A stretch of DNA of 64,000 bases from UBA5287 sp041672395. Lineage in GTDB: Bacteria; Bacteroidota; Bacteroidia; Bacteroidales; Dysgonomonadaceae. The translations under genes were made by a program, and so were the position numbers. The notes beneath the pieces were generated by a model. It was given only the letters and a program-made list of their open reading frames with translations. It made no database searches and had not been told where the DNA came from. The stretch is taken from NCBI GenBank assembly GCA_041672395.1, contig JBAYZS010000002.1, positions 1 to 64,000 of the forward strand, given 5' to 3'. Below, piece after piece: positions 33,106-42,377 of the stretch; position 1 is the stretch's first letter; each line of letters opens with the position of its first letter.

Positions 33106-34380
33106 TTATAGTTTTTCGAGAGTTCCGAAATCTATTTGTGGAAAATTGCTTGCCTGATTTCTCTGAAAAGCTGTACCAAATTTAGTTGATTCACTGAAAA
33201 AACCGCAGTTTTTAAGATAAAAAGCATTTCTTGATTCGTCATACCCTCCCTGATAATCAAGACGAACTCCTGCTTTTGCTGTAGCATCATGCGAAAATGA
33301 GGCATTACTGTTTTCAATCCATCTACCGTCTTTTGTTCTATACCATTGATTACCAAAATAAACCTTTCTTGAGAGATACCCTTGTTCTGGAATAAAGTTT
33401 TCAAGAAAAGAATGAGCCCGTGTATAATAGACATCTGTATTTGGACGTGAAAAACTTGCTATCAAACGCCACCGATTCTCATCAGTAGCAAAAAAGTACG
33501 ATGTATAAATTGTGTGTCCTTTTCCGTCAGGTTTAATTTGCGTTAGGAACTTATAAGTATTTCCGGCTTTCCAATTATAACGCAAAAAGCTTTGTCCACC
33601 CGATCCTTCATTTCCGAATTCACCTATATAAACACCCTCACCTTTTCTCAGCATCTTAATCTTCAAACTATCAGGTATCAGTTTAGGATCTTCCGTATCA
33701 AACGGACTCCAAACTGAAAAAAGAATTCGTCGTTCTTTTTCTGAATTACATTGCATTCCAAAATAACCCTCACCAAAACCATTAGCCATATAATAGCTTC
33801 CTATCACATCATTCCCATCAGGAACAGCAACTTCGTTATAAAACCATTCGATAGTATCCTTAGGCATTTTATAATTAAAATGAACAGATGGTCCCCTTCT
33901 TGCCCAATAATCGGTAAAGTCATGTACGTAAACTAAATTATCATCTTCTGAATGGACTAAAAATGATTTTACTTCTGCAAAACTTTTTCCTTTTCGTTCT
34001 ACACCCTGTAATTCAATTGCATAGTAACCAGCTGCATCAATCTTATATTTTCCTGCAAACGTTTCAAAACTACCTCTCTTAATTTTGATTTTCTTTTGAT
34101 TATTATTGAATTTGATTAGGAATACTGATTTATCATCCGAGGTACCCTTCACATATAAAGAAATTGTTTGAGGTTTAGAAAAATAGACGTACGTTTGAAT
34201 TACCGACAACCTGTCCGACCAGTCACTCAAACCATTTTCAGTAATGTATGCTCCATTTCTCTGTTCCGTAACATAAGCGTTTCCACTCAAATTAACCTCA
34301 TGAATGCTATTTTGAGCATTCACAGATTGGTCGATAAACAAAAAAGCAAAAAAAGAAAGCACTAATAAGGTATATTTCAT
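33106..34380 (-). CDS. Secreted DUF5077/DUF3472 protein
   Basis: 424 residues. Signal peptide 1-22 (FFAFLFIDQSVNA). The first half resembles DUF5077 (QTYVYFSKPQTISLYVKGTS), the second half DUF3472 (SVHFNYKMPKDTIEWFYNEV, then DSLKIKMLRKGEGVYIGEF), a combination typical of Bacteroidota and often linked to glycan breakdown. No catalytic residues can be named. Confidence 0.8.
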   Translation of the reverse strand: MKYTLLVLSFFAFLFIDQSVNAQNSIHEVNLSGNAYVTEQRNGAYITENGLSDWSDRLSVIQTYVYFSKPQTISLYVKGTSDDKSVFLIKFNNNQKKIKIKRGSFETFAGKYKIDAAGYYAIELQGVERKGKSFAEVKSFLVHSEDDNLVYVHDFTDYWARRGPSVHFNYKMPKDTIEWFYNEVAVPDGNDVIGSYYMANGFGEGYFGMQCNSEKERRILFSVWSPFDTEDPKLIPDSLKIKMLRKGEGVYIGEFGNEGSGGQSFLRYNWKAGNTYKFLTQIKPDGKGHTIYTSYFFATDENRWRLIASFSRPNTDVYYTRAHSFLENFIPEQGYLSRKVYFGNQWYRTKDGRWIENSNASFSHDATAKAGVRLDYQGGYDESRNAFYLKNCGFFSESTKFGTAFQRNQASNFPQIDFGTLEKL

Positions 34381-34406
34381 TATATCAATTTATAAGTATA
34401 AAATAA

Positions 34407-35087
34407 TCATTTTTCAAGGGTAAATACATCATTAAAAAGATCTATCAATTCTTTTTTTATTAATCCCATATCAACATGTTCAACATTCAATTCTTTTCTG
34501 ATAGAAGTAACCCCGGATTCTGTAAACCCACATGGATTTATCAATGAAAAATAATTTAAGTCTGTATTCACGTTCAAAGCTAGTCCGTGCATTGTTACAA
34601 ATCTACTGCTACGGACCCCTATCGCGCACATTTTACGCGCCATTCGCATATCTGCAGTATCAAGCCAAACGCCTGTGGCTCTGTCCTTTCGCTCCGATTT
34701 TATGCCATGATTTGATAAAAGTCTGATTACCACCTCTTCGATGGAATGAATATAAGATTTTAGTCCCATTTCAAACGCATCCAAATCAAAAATTGGGTAA
34801 ACAACAAGTTGTCCGGGTCCATGATAAGTAATGTCTCCGCCTCTGTCTATATGAAAAAAGTCCACCTCTTTTTTTTGTAAAAACTCCCTGGAAGAAAGCA
34901 GATTATGTTCATCCCCTCGTTTTCCCAAAGTGATTACATGCGGATGTTCGCACAAAATAAGTTTCTGAATAGGTTTTTCTTTTTTTTGTTTACGTTCAAG
35001 AGCCTCGTTAAAAAGCTTTGTTTGTCTGTCCCAAGCATCAGCATATGGAATCAGTCCCCAATCAATAATCTCGTCAATAGTTTGCAT
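34407..35087 (-). CDS. lipB: Octanoyltransferase
   Basis: 226 residues. GGDITYHGPGQLVVYPIFDL, RATGVWLD, then KMCAIGVRSSRFVTMHGLAL (catalytic Lys in the KMCAIGVR segment) and NPCGFTESGVTSI with the acyl-accepting Cys. Moves octanoate from ACP to the E2 and GcvH lipoyl domains. A TATTTTTG (minus strand 35099-35092) lies only five bases before the ATG, which would give an almost leaderless mRNA. Confidence 0.96.
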   Translation of the reverse strand: MQTIDEIIDWGLIPYADAWDRQTKLFNEALERKQKKEKPIQKLILCEHPHVITLGKRGDEHNLLSSREFLQKKEVDFFHIDRGGDITYHGPGQLVVYPIFDLDAFEMGLKSYIHSIEEVVIRLLSNHGIKSERKDRATGVWLDTADMRMARKMCAIGVRSSRFVTMHGLALNVNTDLNYFSLINPCGFTESGVTSIRKELNVEHVDMGLIKKELIDLFNDVFTLEK

Positions 35088-35105
35088 GATACAAAAATAA
35101 TAAAA

Positions 35106-35927
35106 TCAATTGATTTCCTTAAGGTTTACAGGACTAATAGTCGTGATTTTTCCTTGAAAAACAGTATCCACAAATGTGCTGTCTGCATATTTTAGCGAAT
35201 CATCGCCAAGAATAGTAATATTCCATGGTCCCACTTCTAAGCCTCTAAAAAGAAAAGCCCCCGTTTGATCAGTTAAAGTGGCCATTGTATCCACATTTTC
35301 CTTATGAGCCACCACAATAAAAGGAAAATTCTTTTGCTGAACAGACCCTTTTAGCGAACCTCCAAAAGTTTCATTATAAGTACGGACAGAAGGACGAAAA
35401 ACATAGGAATTATTTTCAAGAGATAAGGATTCCAATATATTGATATCCAACAATATATTACAAATAACGTTTTCGAAAATCTGTGCATTAGCAGATACTA
35501 AAGTACCTGTTGCAAATTCATCAGGAATGGTAATTGGAATTTTCTCATCCCCTTTGCCACTTAACAAAAGATAGTTATCCTTTCCAAAAGTCATCCTTAT
35601 ATTAACAATACGGTTTTGCGCAGGAAAAAATTGATCTACAATCTGTTTCGACTTTTCTCTCGTTAAATTAGACAATTCAATTAAACCACCGGTAAATTCT
35701 AAAGGAATCCATTCATTGGAGCCGTTTCCTATTGAATCAGATAGATTCACCTCAATAGATTGTATATCTAAAAACAATCCTTTCAATAACAGTCCTCCTC
35801 CATCGGTAAGACTGATACGTAAACGTCCCGCATGATTGCTTGGATCAACTTCATTGCATCCGGCAATAAAAACGATCGAAACAACTATGAGACAAGATAA
35901 TAGAATATGTTTAAGTCGGTTTGTCAC
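35106..35927 (-). CDS. DUF4382 lipoprotein with carboxypeptidase-like regulatory domain
   Basis: 273 residues. Lipobox IVFIAGC near residue 24. DUF4382 core (GRLRISLTDGGG, then LFLDIQSIEVNLSD) at about 33-190, then a carboxypeptidase-regulatory-like beta-sandwich (GSLKGSVQQKN, TDQTGAFLFRGLEVGPWNI) at 195-270. Surface-exposed or periplasmic; role unknown. Upstream TATCTTTG -7 element at 35957-35950 (minus). Confidence 0.83.
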   Translation of the reverse strand: MTNRLKHILLSCLIVVSIVFIAGCNEVDPSNHAGRLRISLTDGGGLLLKGLFLDIQSIEVNLSDSIGNGSNEWIPLEFTGGLIELSNLTREKSKQIVDQFFPAQNRIVNIRMTFGKDNYLLLSGKGDEKIPITIPDEFATGTLVSANAQIFENVICNILLDINILESLSLENNSYVFRPSVRTYNETFGGSLKGSVQQKNFPFIVVAHKENVDTMATLTDQTGAFLFRGLEVGPWNITILGDDSLKYADSTFVDTVFQGKITTISPVNLKEIN

Positions 35928-36011
35928 TTGAAATAATGTTTATTCACAACAAAGATATATTTATTTGATTAAAAACAAAAAAGGAAAGTTTAGAACTTTC
36001 CTTTTCGATAG

Positions 36012-36083
36012 TTGCGGAGGAAGGATTCGAACCAACGACCTTTGGGTTATGAGCCCAACGAGCTGCCACTGCTCCACTCCGCG
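36012..36083 (-). tRNA. Initiator tRNA-Met (anticodon CAU)
   Basis: The minus strand folds as a cloverleaf of 72 bases: acceptor CGCGGAG pairing with CTCCGCA except at the first pair, a C1-A72 mismatch diagnostic of initiator tRNA; D-arm GAGC/GCTC with the seven-base loop AGTGGCA; anticodon stem with three G-C pairs GGG/CCC closing loop CTCATAA; and the T-loop TTCGAAT. The T stem GTTGG/CCTTC has two U-U mismatches. CCA is not encoded. A full promoter lies upstream at 36106-36136. Confidence 0.93.
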
Positions 36084-36105
36084 ATATGTTTCCTTAAATG
36101 GAATG

Positions 36106-36136
36106 CAAAAGTACAGATAATATTTGAAACCTCCAA
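36106..36136 (-). promoter_or_regulatory. Promoter of the initiator tRNA
   Basis: Minus strand TTG at 36136-36134 and TACTTTTG at 36113-36106 match the Bacteroidota -33/-7 pair with the usual spacing of about 23 between element starts; the predicted start is about 17 bases before the tRNA. Confidence 0.75.
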
Positions 36137-36241
36137 ATATATTTCGAATTATTTTCCGAAAAGTGAAAAATCCACATCCTATTCTTGTTAATATCGAATT
36201 AATTAATTTCCTTTGAAACAGAAAGAATAAAGAATAGATAT

Positions 36242-36718
36242 ATGAAACGATTTATCATATGGACTATTATGCTGGCATCCAGTAGTTTAATAACTATAAC
36301 ATGGGGTCAGGAAAGCGGAAAAGCATCCTTTTATTCGCACAAATTACATGGAAGAAAGACTTCAAGTGGTATTCCTTACCATAAAGACAGTCTGACTTGT
36401 GCTCACAGAACATTGCCATTCGGCACATTTTTACAAGTAAAAAATCCCAAAAACAATAAAACCGTAGTTGTAAAAGTAACAGACAGAGGACCATCTTCTA
36501 AAAGCAGAATTATTGATTTATCTTATGCAGCTGCTAAAGAAATTGGCATTGACCAACAAGGAGTTGGAACTGTAGAGATCAAAAAGTGGCAGATTTACCC
36601 CTATTTAACCTTTGATTTATTAAATTTCAACAACAAGTTTTTTATTGATGTCATAAACAAGATCAATCCCAAAGATTTGAGTATCGACAAAGAAAAAGCG
36701 CTGCTTTTAACCCGTTAG
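36242..36718 (+). CDS. rlpA: RlpA-like septal-ring lytic transglycosylase (double-psi barrel)
   Basis: 158 residues. Signal peptide 1-21 (IMLASSSLITITWG). GKASFYSHKLHGRKTSSG, LTCAHRTLPFGTFLQV and VKVTDRGPSSKSRIIDLS are RlpA motifs with the catalytic Asp (in TDRGP). No lipobox and no C-terminal SPOR domain, so this is a short secreted form. The 3' end overlaps an AAAGCGCTGC/GCAGCGCTTT hairpin (36695-36735) that could act as a weak terminator. Confidence 0.9.
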   Translation: MKRFIIWTIMLASSSLITITWGQESGKASFYSHKLHGRKTSSGIPYHKDSLTCAHRTLPFGTFLQVKNPKNNKTVVVKVTDRGPSSKSRIIDLSYAAAKEIGIDQQGVGTVEIKKWQIYPYLTFDLLNFNNKFFIDVINKINPKDLSIDKEKALLLTR

Positions 36719-36742
36719 GATCAGCGCAGCGCTTTAAGTTTC

Positions 36743-36780
36743 AAAAAATGAATATGGTCAATTCATTATTATTGACCATA
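36743..36780 (-). terminator. Intrinsic terminator of the GH125-GH92 unit
   Basis: TATGGTCAA and TTGACCATA (36753-36761 and 36772-36780) form a perfect 9-bp stem immediately past the GH92 stop, followed on the minus strand by TTCATTTTTTG. Confidence 0.75.
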
Positions 36781-36781
36781 A

Positions 36782-39082
36782 TTATTTATACATACCTTTC
36801 AAATCATTGGTAAATGAATATGGGAAATCTGAAGTCTTAATTCCTCTTTTCTTATTGGGTGTTTGAGACATCTGAAAATCGATTTTAGCCCCATTCATAA
36901 ACTCTGCATGGGTAAAGTAACTCTTTGTATAAGTCTTTCCATTTACCTTTATATCAGACACATAACGATTATTGTCGCTATTATTTGATGCATTGATTTC
37001 AACAGTTTTTCCGTTTTCAAGATGCAATTTTACTTTATTAAATAATGGAGAACCAATCACATATTCATTGCTGCCGGGACAAACAGGATAAATACCCATT
37101 GCCGAGAAAACATACCACGCAGAAGTCTGACCGTTATCTTCATCTCCACAATATCCATCAGGATTAGGTGAATACAATTTGTCCATTACTTCACGCGCCC
37201 AATATTGAGTTTTCCAAGGTTCTCCTGCGTAATTATAAAGATAAATCATATGTTGAATTGGCTGATTGCCATGAGCATACTGACCCATGTTCATGATCTG
37301 CATTTCACGAATCTCGTGAATTACACCACCATAATAACTATCGTCGAAAACAGGAGGCATTTCAAATACAGAGTCTAACATATTAACGAACGTCTTTTTA
37401 CCACCCATCAAATCAATTAAACCTTGAGGATCATGAAAAACAGACCAGCTATAATGCCAGCTGTTGCCTTCAGTAAAGGCATCACCCCATTTTGTGGGAC
37501 TGAAAGGGGTCTGGAATGAACCGTCCTTATTTCTGCCTCTCATCAAATTATATTCAGATGAGAACACATTTTTGTAATTCATTGCCCTTTTAGCATACAA
37601 ATCAATCTCTTTTTGAGGACGATTTAAAGCTTTAGCAAGTTTATAGATTGTCCAATCGTCATATGCATATTCGAGTGTGCGTGCAGCATTTTCATTGATT
37701 TTCACATCATAAGGCACATAACCTAACTCGTTGTAATACTGGTGTCCTAAACGCCCGGTAGATGATACTCTTGGATGAACATTTTCTGTTCCGTGTAACA
37801 AACCTTCGTACAAAGTTTCAATATCATATCCGCGAATACCTTTCAAATATGCATCGGAAACTACAGATGCCGAATTGTTACCAATCATGATGCCTCTATG
37901 TCCGGGACTTGCCCATTCAGGTAAGAAACCGCTCTCAAGATAAGTATTCAACAGACCTTCTTGAATCTCCTTGTTTACAGAAGGATAAACCAAATTTAAC
38001 AATGGAAACAGTGCACGGAATGTATCCCAGAAACCGGTGTCCGTGTACATATATCCCGGAAGAACTTTTCCGTTATAAGGACTGTAATGAACCACTTTTC
38101 CATTAGCATCTATTTCGTAAAACTTCCTGGGGAATAATGTTGAACGATATAATGTGGAGTAAAAAGTCCGTTGTTGGACAAAATTACCTCCTTCAATTTC
38201 AATCTTACCCAATACATCGTTCCACGCTTTTTTACCTTCTGACTTTACTTGTTCAAAATCTTTACCATTTACTTCTTTCAGATTTTGCCACGCTTGTTCA
38301 TAACTAATAAATGAGGATGACACGCGCGCGATTACCTTTTCTCCACTTTTAGTAGAGAAACCAATAATTGCACCTGCATGATCGGACTCTGATTTCAATG
38401 CTTCTTCAATGTTTTTGCCTTCACTTACCACATTTTTATAAGTAAACGGTTTTTCAAAAACGATTACAAAATAATTCTTGAAGTTTTCAGGTACACCACC
38501 ACTGTTACGAGTTGTATAACCGATGATAGCATTTTTTTCCGGAATAATTTCAATTCCCGATCCCCTGTTAAAAGCATCAACTACCACATACGCCTGATCC
38601 GTTTCAGGAAATGTAAAGCGAAAAACAGCTGCCCTTTCGGTAGGTGTGATTTCTGCTTTAATATCATAATCAGCAAGATAAACGCTATAATAATGAGGTT
38701 TAGCTACTTCTGCTTTGTGTGAGAACCAACTGGCACGTTTTTCCTGATCAAACTCAATCTTATTTGTCATTGGCATGATGGAAAACTGACCGTAATCATT
38801 CATCCAAGGACTGGGTTGATGGGTTTGTTTAAAACCATTAATTTTGTCGTCAGTATAAGCATATTGCCAGCCGTCACCAATTTTACGAGTTTGAGGAGTC
38901 CAGAAATTCATACCCCACGGACGAGCAGTTGCCGGGTATGTATTTCCATTAGATAGATAAGATTCTGATTGTGTTCCTACCAGTGTACTAACAAAATCAA
39001 CCGGCTCATAAACATTTTGAGCGATTGCAAATTGACAGCTAACTAACACCAGAAGGAATGCAAATAGATTTGTTTTTTTCAT
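36782..39082 (-). CDS. GH92 family alpha-mannosidase
   Basis: 766 residues, full length. Signal peptide 1-21 (LVLVSCQFAIA). GH92 motifs: DFVSTLVGTQSES, YPATARPWGMNFWTPQT, QTHQPSPWMNDYGQFSIMP, DTGFWDTFRALFPLL, and the catalytic region GNQPIQHMIYLYNYAGEPWK followed by GYCGDEDNGQTSAWYVFSAM then GIYPVCPG (Ca2+-dependent exo-alpha-mannosidase fold). Removes terminal alpha-mannose from N-glycans or fungal mannan. Ten bases downstream of GH125, so one operon. Linkage preference cannot be deduced. Confidence 0.95.
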   Translation of the reverse strand: MKKTNLFAFLLVLVSCQFAIAQNVYEPVDFVSTLVGTQSESYLSNGNTYPATARPWGMNFWTPQTRKIGDGWQYAYTDDKINGFKQTHQPSPWMNDYGQFSIMPMTNKIEFDQEKRASWFSHKAEVAKPHYYSVYLADYDIKAEITPTERAAVFRFTFPETDQAYVVVDAFNRGSGIEIIPEKNAIIGYTTRNSGGVPENFKNYFVIVFEKPFTYKNVVSEGKNIEEALKSESDHAGAIIGFSTKSGEKVIARVSSSFISYEQAWQNLKEVNGKDFEQVKSEGKKAWNDVLGKIEIEGGNFVQQRTFYSTLYRSTLFPRKFYEIDANGKVVHYSPYNGKVLPGYMYTDTGFWDTFRALFPLLNLVYPSVNKEIQEGLLNTYLESGFLPEWASPGHRGIMIGNNSASVVSDAYLKGIRGYDIETLYEGLLHGTENVHPRVSSTGRLGHQYYNELGYVPYDVKINENAARTLEYAYDDWTIYKLAKALNRPQKEIDLYAKRAMNYKNVFSSEYNLMRGRNKDGSFQTPFSPTKWGDAFTEGNSWHYSWSVFHDPQGLIDLMGGKKTFVNMLDSVFEMPPVFDDSYYGGVIHEIREMQIMNMGQYAHGNQPIQHMIYLYNYAGEPWKTQYWAREVMDKLYSPNPDGYCGDEDNGQTSAWYVFSAMGIYPVCPGSNEYVIGSPLFNKVKLHLENGKTVEINASNNSDNNRYVSDIKVNGKTYTKSYFTHAEFMNGAKIDFQMSQTPNKKRGIKTSDFPYSFTNDLKGMYK

Positions 39083-39092
39083 TCTTTATTGA

Positions 39093-40526
39093 TTAACTGT
39101 TTATTAAATGCATTTTATTTTCATTGTAAAGTCTTAGAATCAATTCACCAAACAATGTATTTACCCATGCAAACCATTTGCGTGTGAATTTCTTAGGATC
39201 ATCTTTGTGGAACGACTCATGCATGAAGCCTGTGTCACCATCGGTATTGCGCAACATCTGAATGCAATATTTGATTTCTTCATCACTTGTACTTGTCTCT
39301 GCACGCATAATAATACTCATAGGCCAAATCATGTCGTAACCGATATGAGGACCGCCAATTCCTTCGCCAAATTTTCCCTTGAAGAAGTATGGATTATCTT
39401 TGCTCAACACAAATTTGCGGGTGTTCTGATAAATTGGATCATTTGCTTTTATCAGTCCCAGATAAGGCATTGCCAACAAACTTGGTACGTTTGCATCATC
39501 CATTAAATAAGTTCCTCCGTAACCGTCGACTTCAAATGCATAAATTTTTCCATATACAGGATGATTTACAATGGCATATTTTTTTACAGCTTCTTCAACT
39601 TCATTGGCAAGCTCTTTGCATTCATTGGCAAATGTGTTGTCTTTTGCGACTTGTTCCAAAATCTCAGCAGCCTGACGTAATGATGTGATAGCAAACATAT
39701 TAGAGGGTACCAGGAAACCAAAAACCGTTGCATCGTCTGAAGGACGGAAAGCGGATACAATTAATCCTACAGGATTAACCGGATTTCCATATCCATCCAT
39801 TGTTTGCGTATCAGTAGCTCTTCCGGTAACACGTTGGAACTCATAAGGTCCTAATCCGTCTTTACGTTGCTGCTCCTTAAAGGTCTTAACAATCAGACTA
39901 ACAGCTTTTCTTGAATCATCATTAAATACAGACGAATCACCGGTTGTTTTCCAATAATTATAAGCTAAGCGAATTGGGTAACAAAGTGAATCGATCTCAT
40001 ATTTGCGTTCATGCAACATGGGATCCATTTTTGTTTTGTCACTCATCCATTCGTTGTCTGGCTTTGGTTCGTCATTGAAAGCATTTGCATAAGGGTCAAA
40101 CAAAATACATTGGGTTTGTCTGTTGATAAGACCGGCAATCATTTGCTTTAATTGTGGATCTTTGTTGGCAAGAGGAATATAAGGGAATACCTGTGCTGAT
40201 GAGTCCCTTAACCACATTGCGTTAATATCGCCGGTAATGACAAATGTGTCGGGTTTACCGTTTTTCATTTTGAAATTGACCGTTGTATCTAATGTACTTG
40301 GAAAACAATTTTCGAACATCCAAGCTAATTTGGGATCTTTAATCTGAGCTTTAACCTTTACGATTGTTTCCTCTACAGCTTTTGATGTGAAGTTGCGATC
40401 TGCCAATTTTGGTCTATTGCTGGTGTATTGGGATTTTTTCTGCATTGACGCTGCCCATGAAGGATTTACAGCCATTGCTGCCAGCCCGATACCACTGGCT
40501 TTAATAAATTTTCTTCTGTTTATCAT
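39093..40526 (-). CDS. GH125 family exo-alpha-1,6-mannosidase
   Basis: 477 residues. The N-terminus has a twin-arginine-like signal (INRRKFIKASGIGLAAMAVN). FENCFPSTLDTTV, FVITGDINAMWLRDSSAQVF, DPYANAFNDEPKPDNEW and GGPHIGYDMIWPMSIIMRA are GH125 signatures with catalytic Asp/Glu candidates. GH125 removes alpha-1,6-mannose, complementing the adjacent GH92 enzyme, so the pair would strip branched mannans or N-glycan cores. No SusCD pair is visible next to it. Confidence 0.94.
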   Translation of the reverse strand: MINRRKFIKASGIGLAAMAVNPSWAASMQKKSQYTSNRPKLADRNFTSKAVEETIVKVKAQIKDPKLAWMFENCFPSTLDTTVNFKMKNGKPDTFVITGDINAMWLRDSSAQVFPYIPLANKDPQLKQMIAGLINRQTQCILFDPYANAFNDEPKPDNEWMSDKTKMDPMLHERKYEIDSLCYPIRLAYNYWKTTGDSSVFNDDSRKAVSLIVKTFKEQQRKDGLGPYEFQRVTGRATDTQTMDGYGNPVNPVGLIVSAFRPSDDATVFGFLVPSNMFAITSLRQAAEILEQVAKDNTFANECKELANEVEEAVKKYAIVNHPVYGKIYAFEVDGYGGTYLMDDANVPSLLAMPYLGLIKANDPIYQNTRKFVLSKDNPYFFKGKFGEGIGGPHIGYDMIWPMSIIMRAETSTSDEEIKYCIQMLRNTDGDTGFMHESFHKDDPKKFTRKWFAWVNTLFGELILRLYNENKMHLINS

Positions 40527-40555
40527 ATTATTTATTTCTAAAAATAAGTGCTTAA

Positions 40556-41041
40556 TTACTCTTTCTCAATCTTAATATCTGAAAAATTAATCGGCAATTT
40601 TTTTCTGAAAGCTTCTTTAAAGCTTACAAGTGTTTCTGTACGCGCTAATCCAATTGGTTGGATTTTATCGTGGATAAGATTTAATAAATCGTGATTGTTT
40701 TTAGCAAAAACTTTGACTAATAAATCGTATTTACCTGTGGTATAATAACATTCTACCACTTCAGGAATCTTTTGAAGTTCTATTACAGCTTCGTCATAAC
40801 TACTGGGGGATGTTAAAAAAATCCCGATATAAGCACAGGTCTCATACCCAATTTTCTCTTCATCAACAATATATTCAGAACCTTTAAGGACCCCAAGATT
40901 CTCAAGCTTCTTAATACGCTGATGAATAGCGGCTCCTGAAACATTACATTCACGTGCAACTTCTAAAAATGCAATGCGAGCATTGTTTAGAATCAGGTTC
41001 AAGATTTTCTCATCTAATTCATCTAATTCATGATAAGCCAT
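40556..41041 (-). CDS. Lrp/AsnC-family transcription regulator
   Basis: 161 residues. HTH from 1 to 55 (LDEKILNLILNNARIAFLEV, then RECNVSGAAIHQRIKKLENL), then an RAM domain (ETCAYIGIFLTSPSSYDEAV, VVECYYTTGKYDLLVKVFAK). Senses an amino acid or other small ligand. It lies 30 bp upstream of GH125 on the same strand; a TATTTTTG -7 element is at 41090-41083. It may regulate GH125/GH92, but no binding site was found. Confidence 0.92.
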   Translation of the reverse strand: MAYHELDELDEKILNLILNNARIAFLEVARECNVSGAAIHQRIKKLENLGVLKGSEYIVDEEKIGYETCAYIGIFLTSPSSYDEAVIELQKIPEVVECYYTTGKYDLLVKVFAKNNHDLLNLIHDKIQPIGLARTETLVSFKEAFRKKLPINFSDIKIEKE

Positions 41042-41180
41042 ACTTAAATACTTTAAATTGTAAATAAAAAGATCATTTGGTGCAAAAATAATACAAATTA
41101 TTCGTTTGATGGCACCTAAAATTTATAAAGACTCCTAAACTGAATTTAATTAAGTCAATTTCTAATTTAATGAAACTAAT

Positions 41181-42377
41181 TTAATGAGTTGTGAGGGCAA
41201 TATATGAGAACATTCCGACTGCTGTTTTTAAAGATTCTTCATCGATAAGAAAGGTTCCTGAATGTAATGGCCCCGATCTAAAATTGGAAGGGGAAATGCC
41301 AAAACGATAATAACATGAGGGATATAATTGAGAAAAAAAACCAAAATCGTCTGATGTCATCCGTTTTGGGAATTCTGACACATTGGTTTCACTAAGAAAT
41401 TCAATTGCTTTTTGAGACACGATTTTGGTTATATCATCGTGACTGATTGTGCATGGATAACCTTCTGGCATAACTATTTCGGCTGTACAGCCGTAAGCAG
41501 CTACTGTAGAATGAATGATTTCAGGTATAATCACATGCATTCTTCTCCGTTCTTCCTCATTCATACAACGAAGCGATCCGGCAAGAATCACCTCATTTGG
41601 AATAACATTAGTGGCTCCATCAGCAATAAATTTTCCGAAAGACAACACCATTGGATTAAACGGATTCCGCCTTCTGCTGACAATTTGTTGTAAGGCTATA
41701 ATCACACTCGACGCAGCTAATACTGTGTCGTTTAACTCGTGAGGCAAGGCACCGTGACCTCCCTGACCTTTTACTTTTATATGAACCTCGTCGGCCGAAG
41801 CCATAATTGTCCCCGATTGAAAGCCTATCTTACCGGCGGGTAAATCAATATAGGCATGTTGTTTTACAATAAAATTGGGCTGAAAATTATCAAACACACC
41901 TGCTTTAAGCATCAAATCTGCTCCACCGGGCGACTGTTCTTCACCGGGTTGAAAAACAAATAATCGGGTTCCTGAAAACTCTTTGCGTAACTTATTCACT
42001 ATTTTTACAGCACCCATCATTGACGCGACTTGTACATCATGTCCACAAGCGTGCATAATTCCTTCATTAATAGATTTATAAGACACGTCGTTATGCTCTA
42101 TTACCGGTAATGCATCCATATCGGCTACAAAAGCTATGGTTTTTTCGGGACCTGTCTTATCGCCATTCACCCATGCCAAAATGCCGTATCCGCCAATTTG
42201 TGAACGATAGGAAATGCCTTCTGAATCTAAAAACGAAGTTATATATTCCGAACTAAGTTTTTCTTGATAGGATAGTTCGGGATGTTGATGCAAATAACGA
42301 TAATGATTTACAATTTCGGGAAACAGTGTTTCCGAAAAGTGTTGAATCATTACAGCTATTTCCGTATCTGTATTCAT
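41181..42377 (-). CDS. M20-family amidohydrolase (N-acyl-L-amino acid amidohydrolase)
   Basis: 398 residues, no signal peptide. Signatures: LHQHPELSYQE, ADMDALPV, IMHACGHDVQVASMMGAV (metal His/Cys), FQPGEEQSPGGADLMLKAG and the C-terminal PLHSGTFLIDEESL. Cleaves acyl groups from amino acids. Its start overlaps the stop of the DUF1015 gene by four bases (ATGA-type), so they are translationally coupled. Confidence 0.93.
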   Translation of the reverse strand: MNTDTEIAVMIQHFSETLFPEIVNHYRYLHQHPELSYQEKLSSEYITSFLDSEGISYRSQIGGYGILAWVNGDKTGPEKTIAFVADMDALPVIEHNDVSYKSINEGIMHACGHDVQVASMMGAVKIVNKLRKEFSGTRLFVFQPGEEQSPGGADLMLKAGVFDNFQPNFIVKQHAYIDLPAGKIGFQSGTIMASADEVHIKVKGQGGHGALPHELNDTVLAASSVIIALQQIVSRRRNPFNPMVLSFGKFIADGATNVIPNEVILAGSLRCMNEEERRRMHVIIPEIIHSTVAAYGCTAEIVMPEGYPCTISHDDITKIVSQKAIEFLSETNVSEFPKRMTSDDFGFFSQLYPSCYYRFGISPSNFRSGPLHSGTFLIDEESLKTAVGMFSYIALTTH

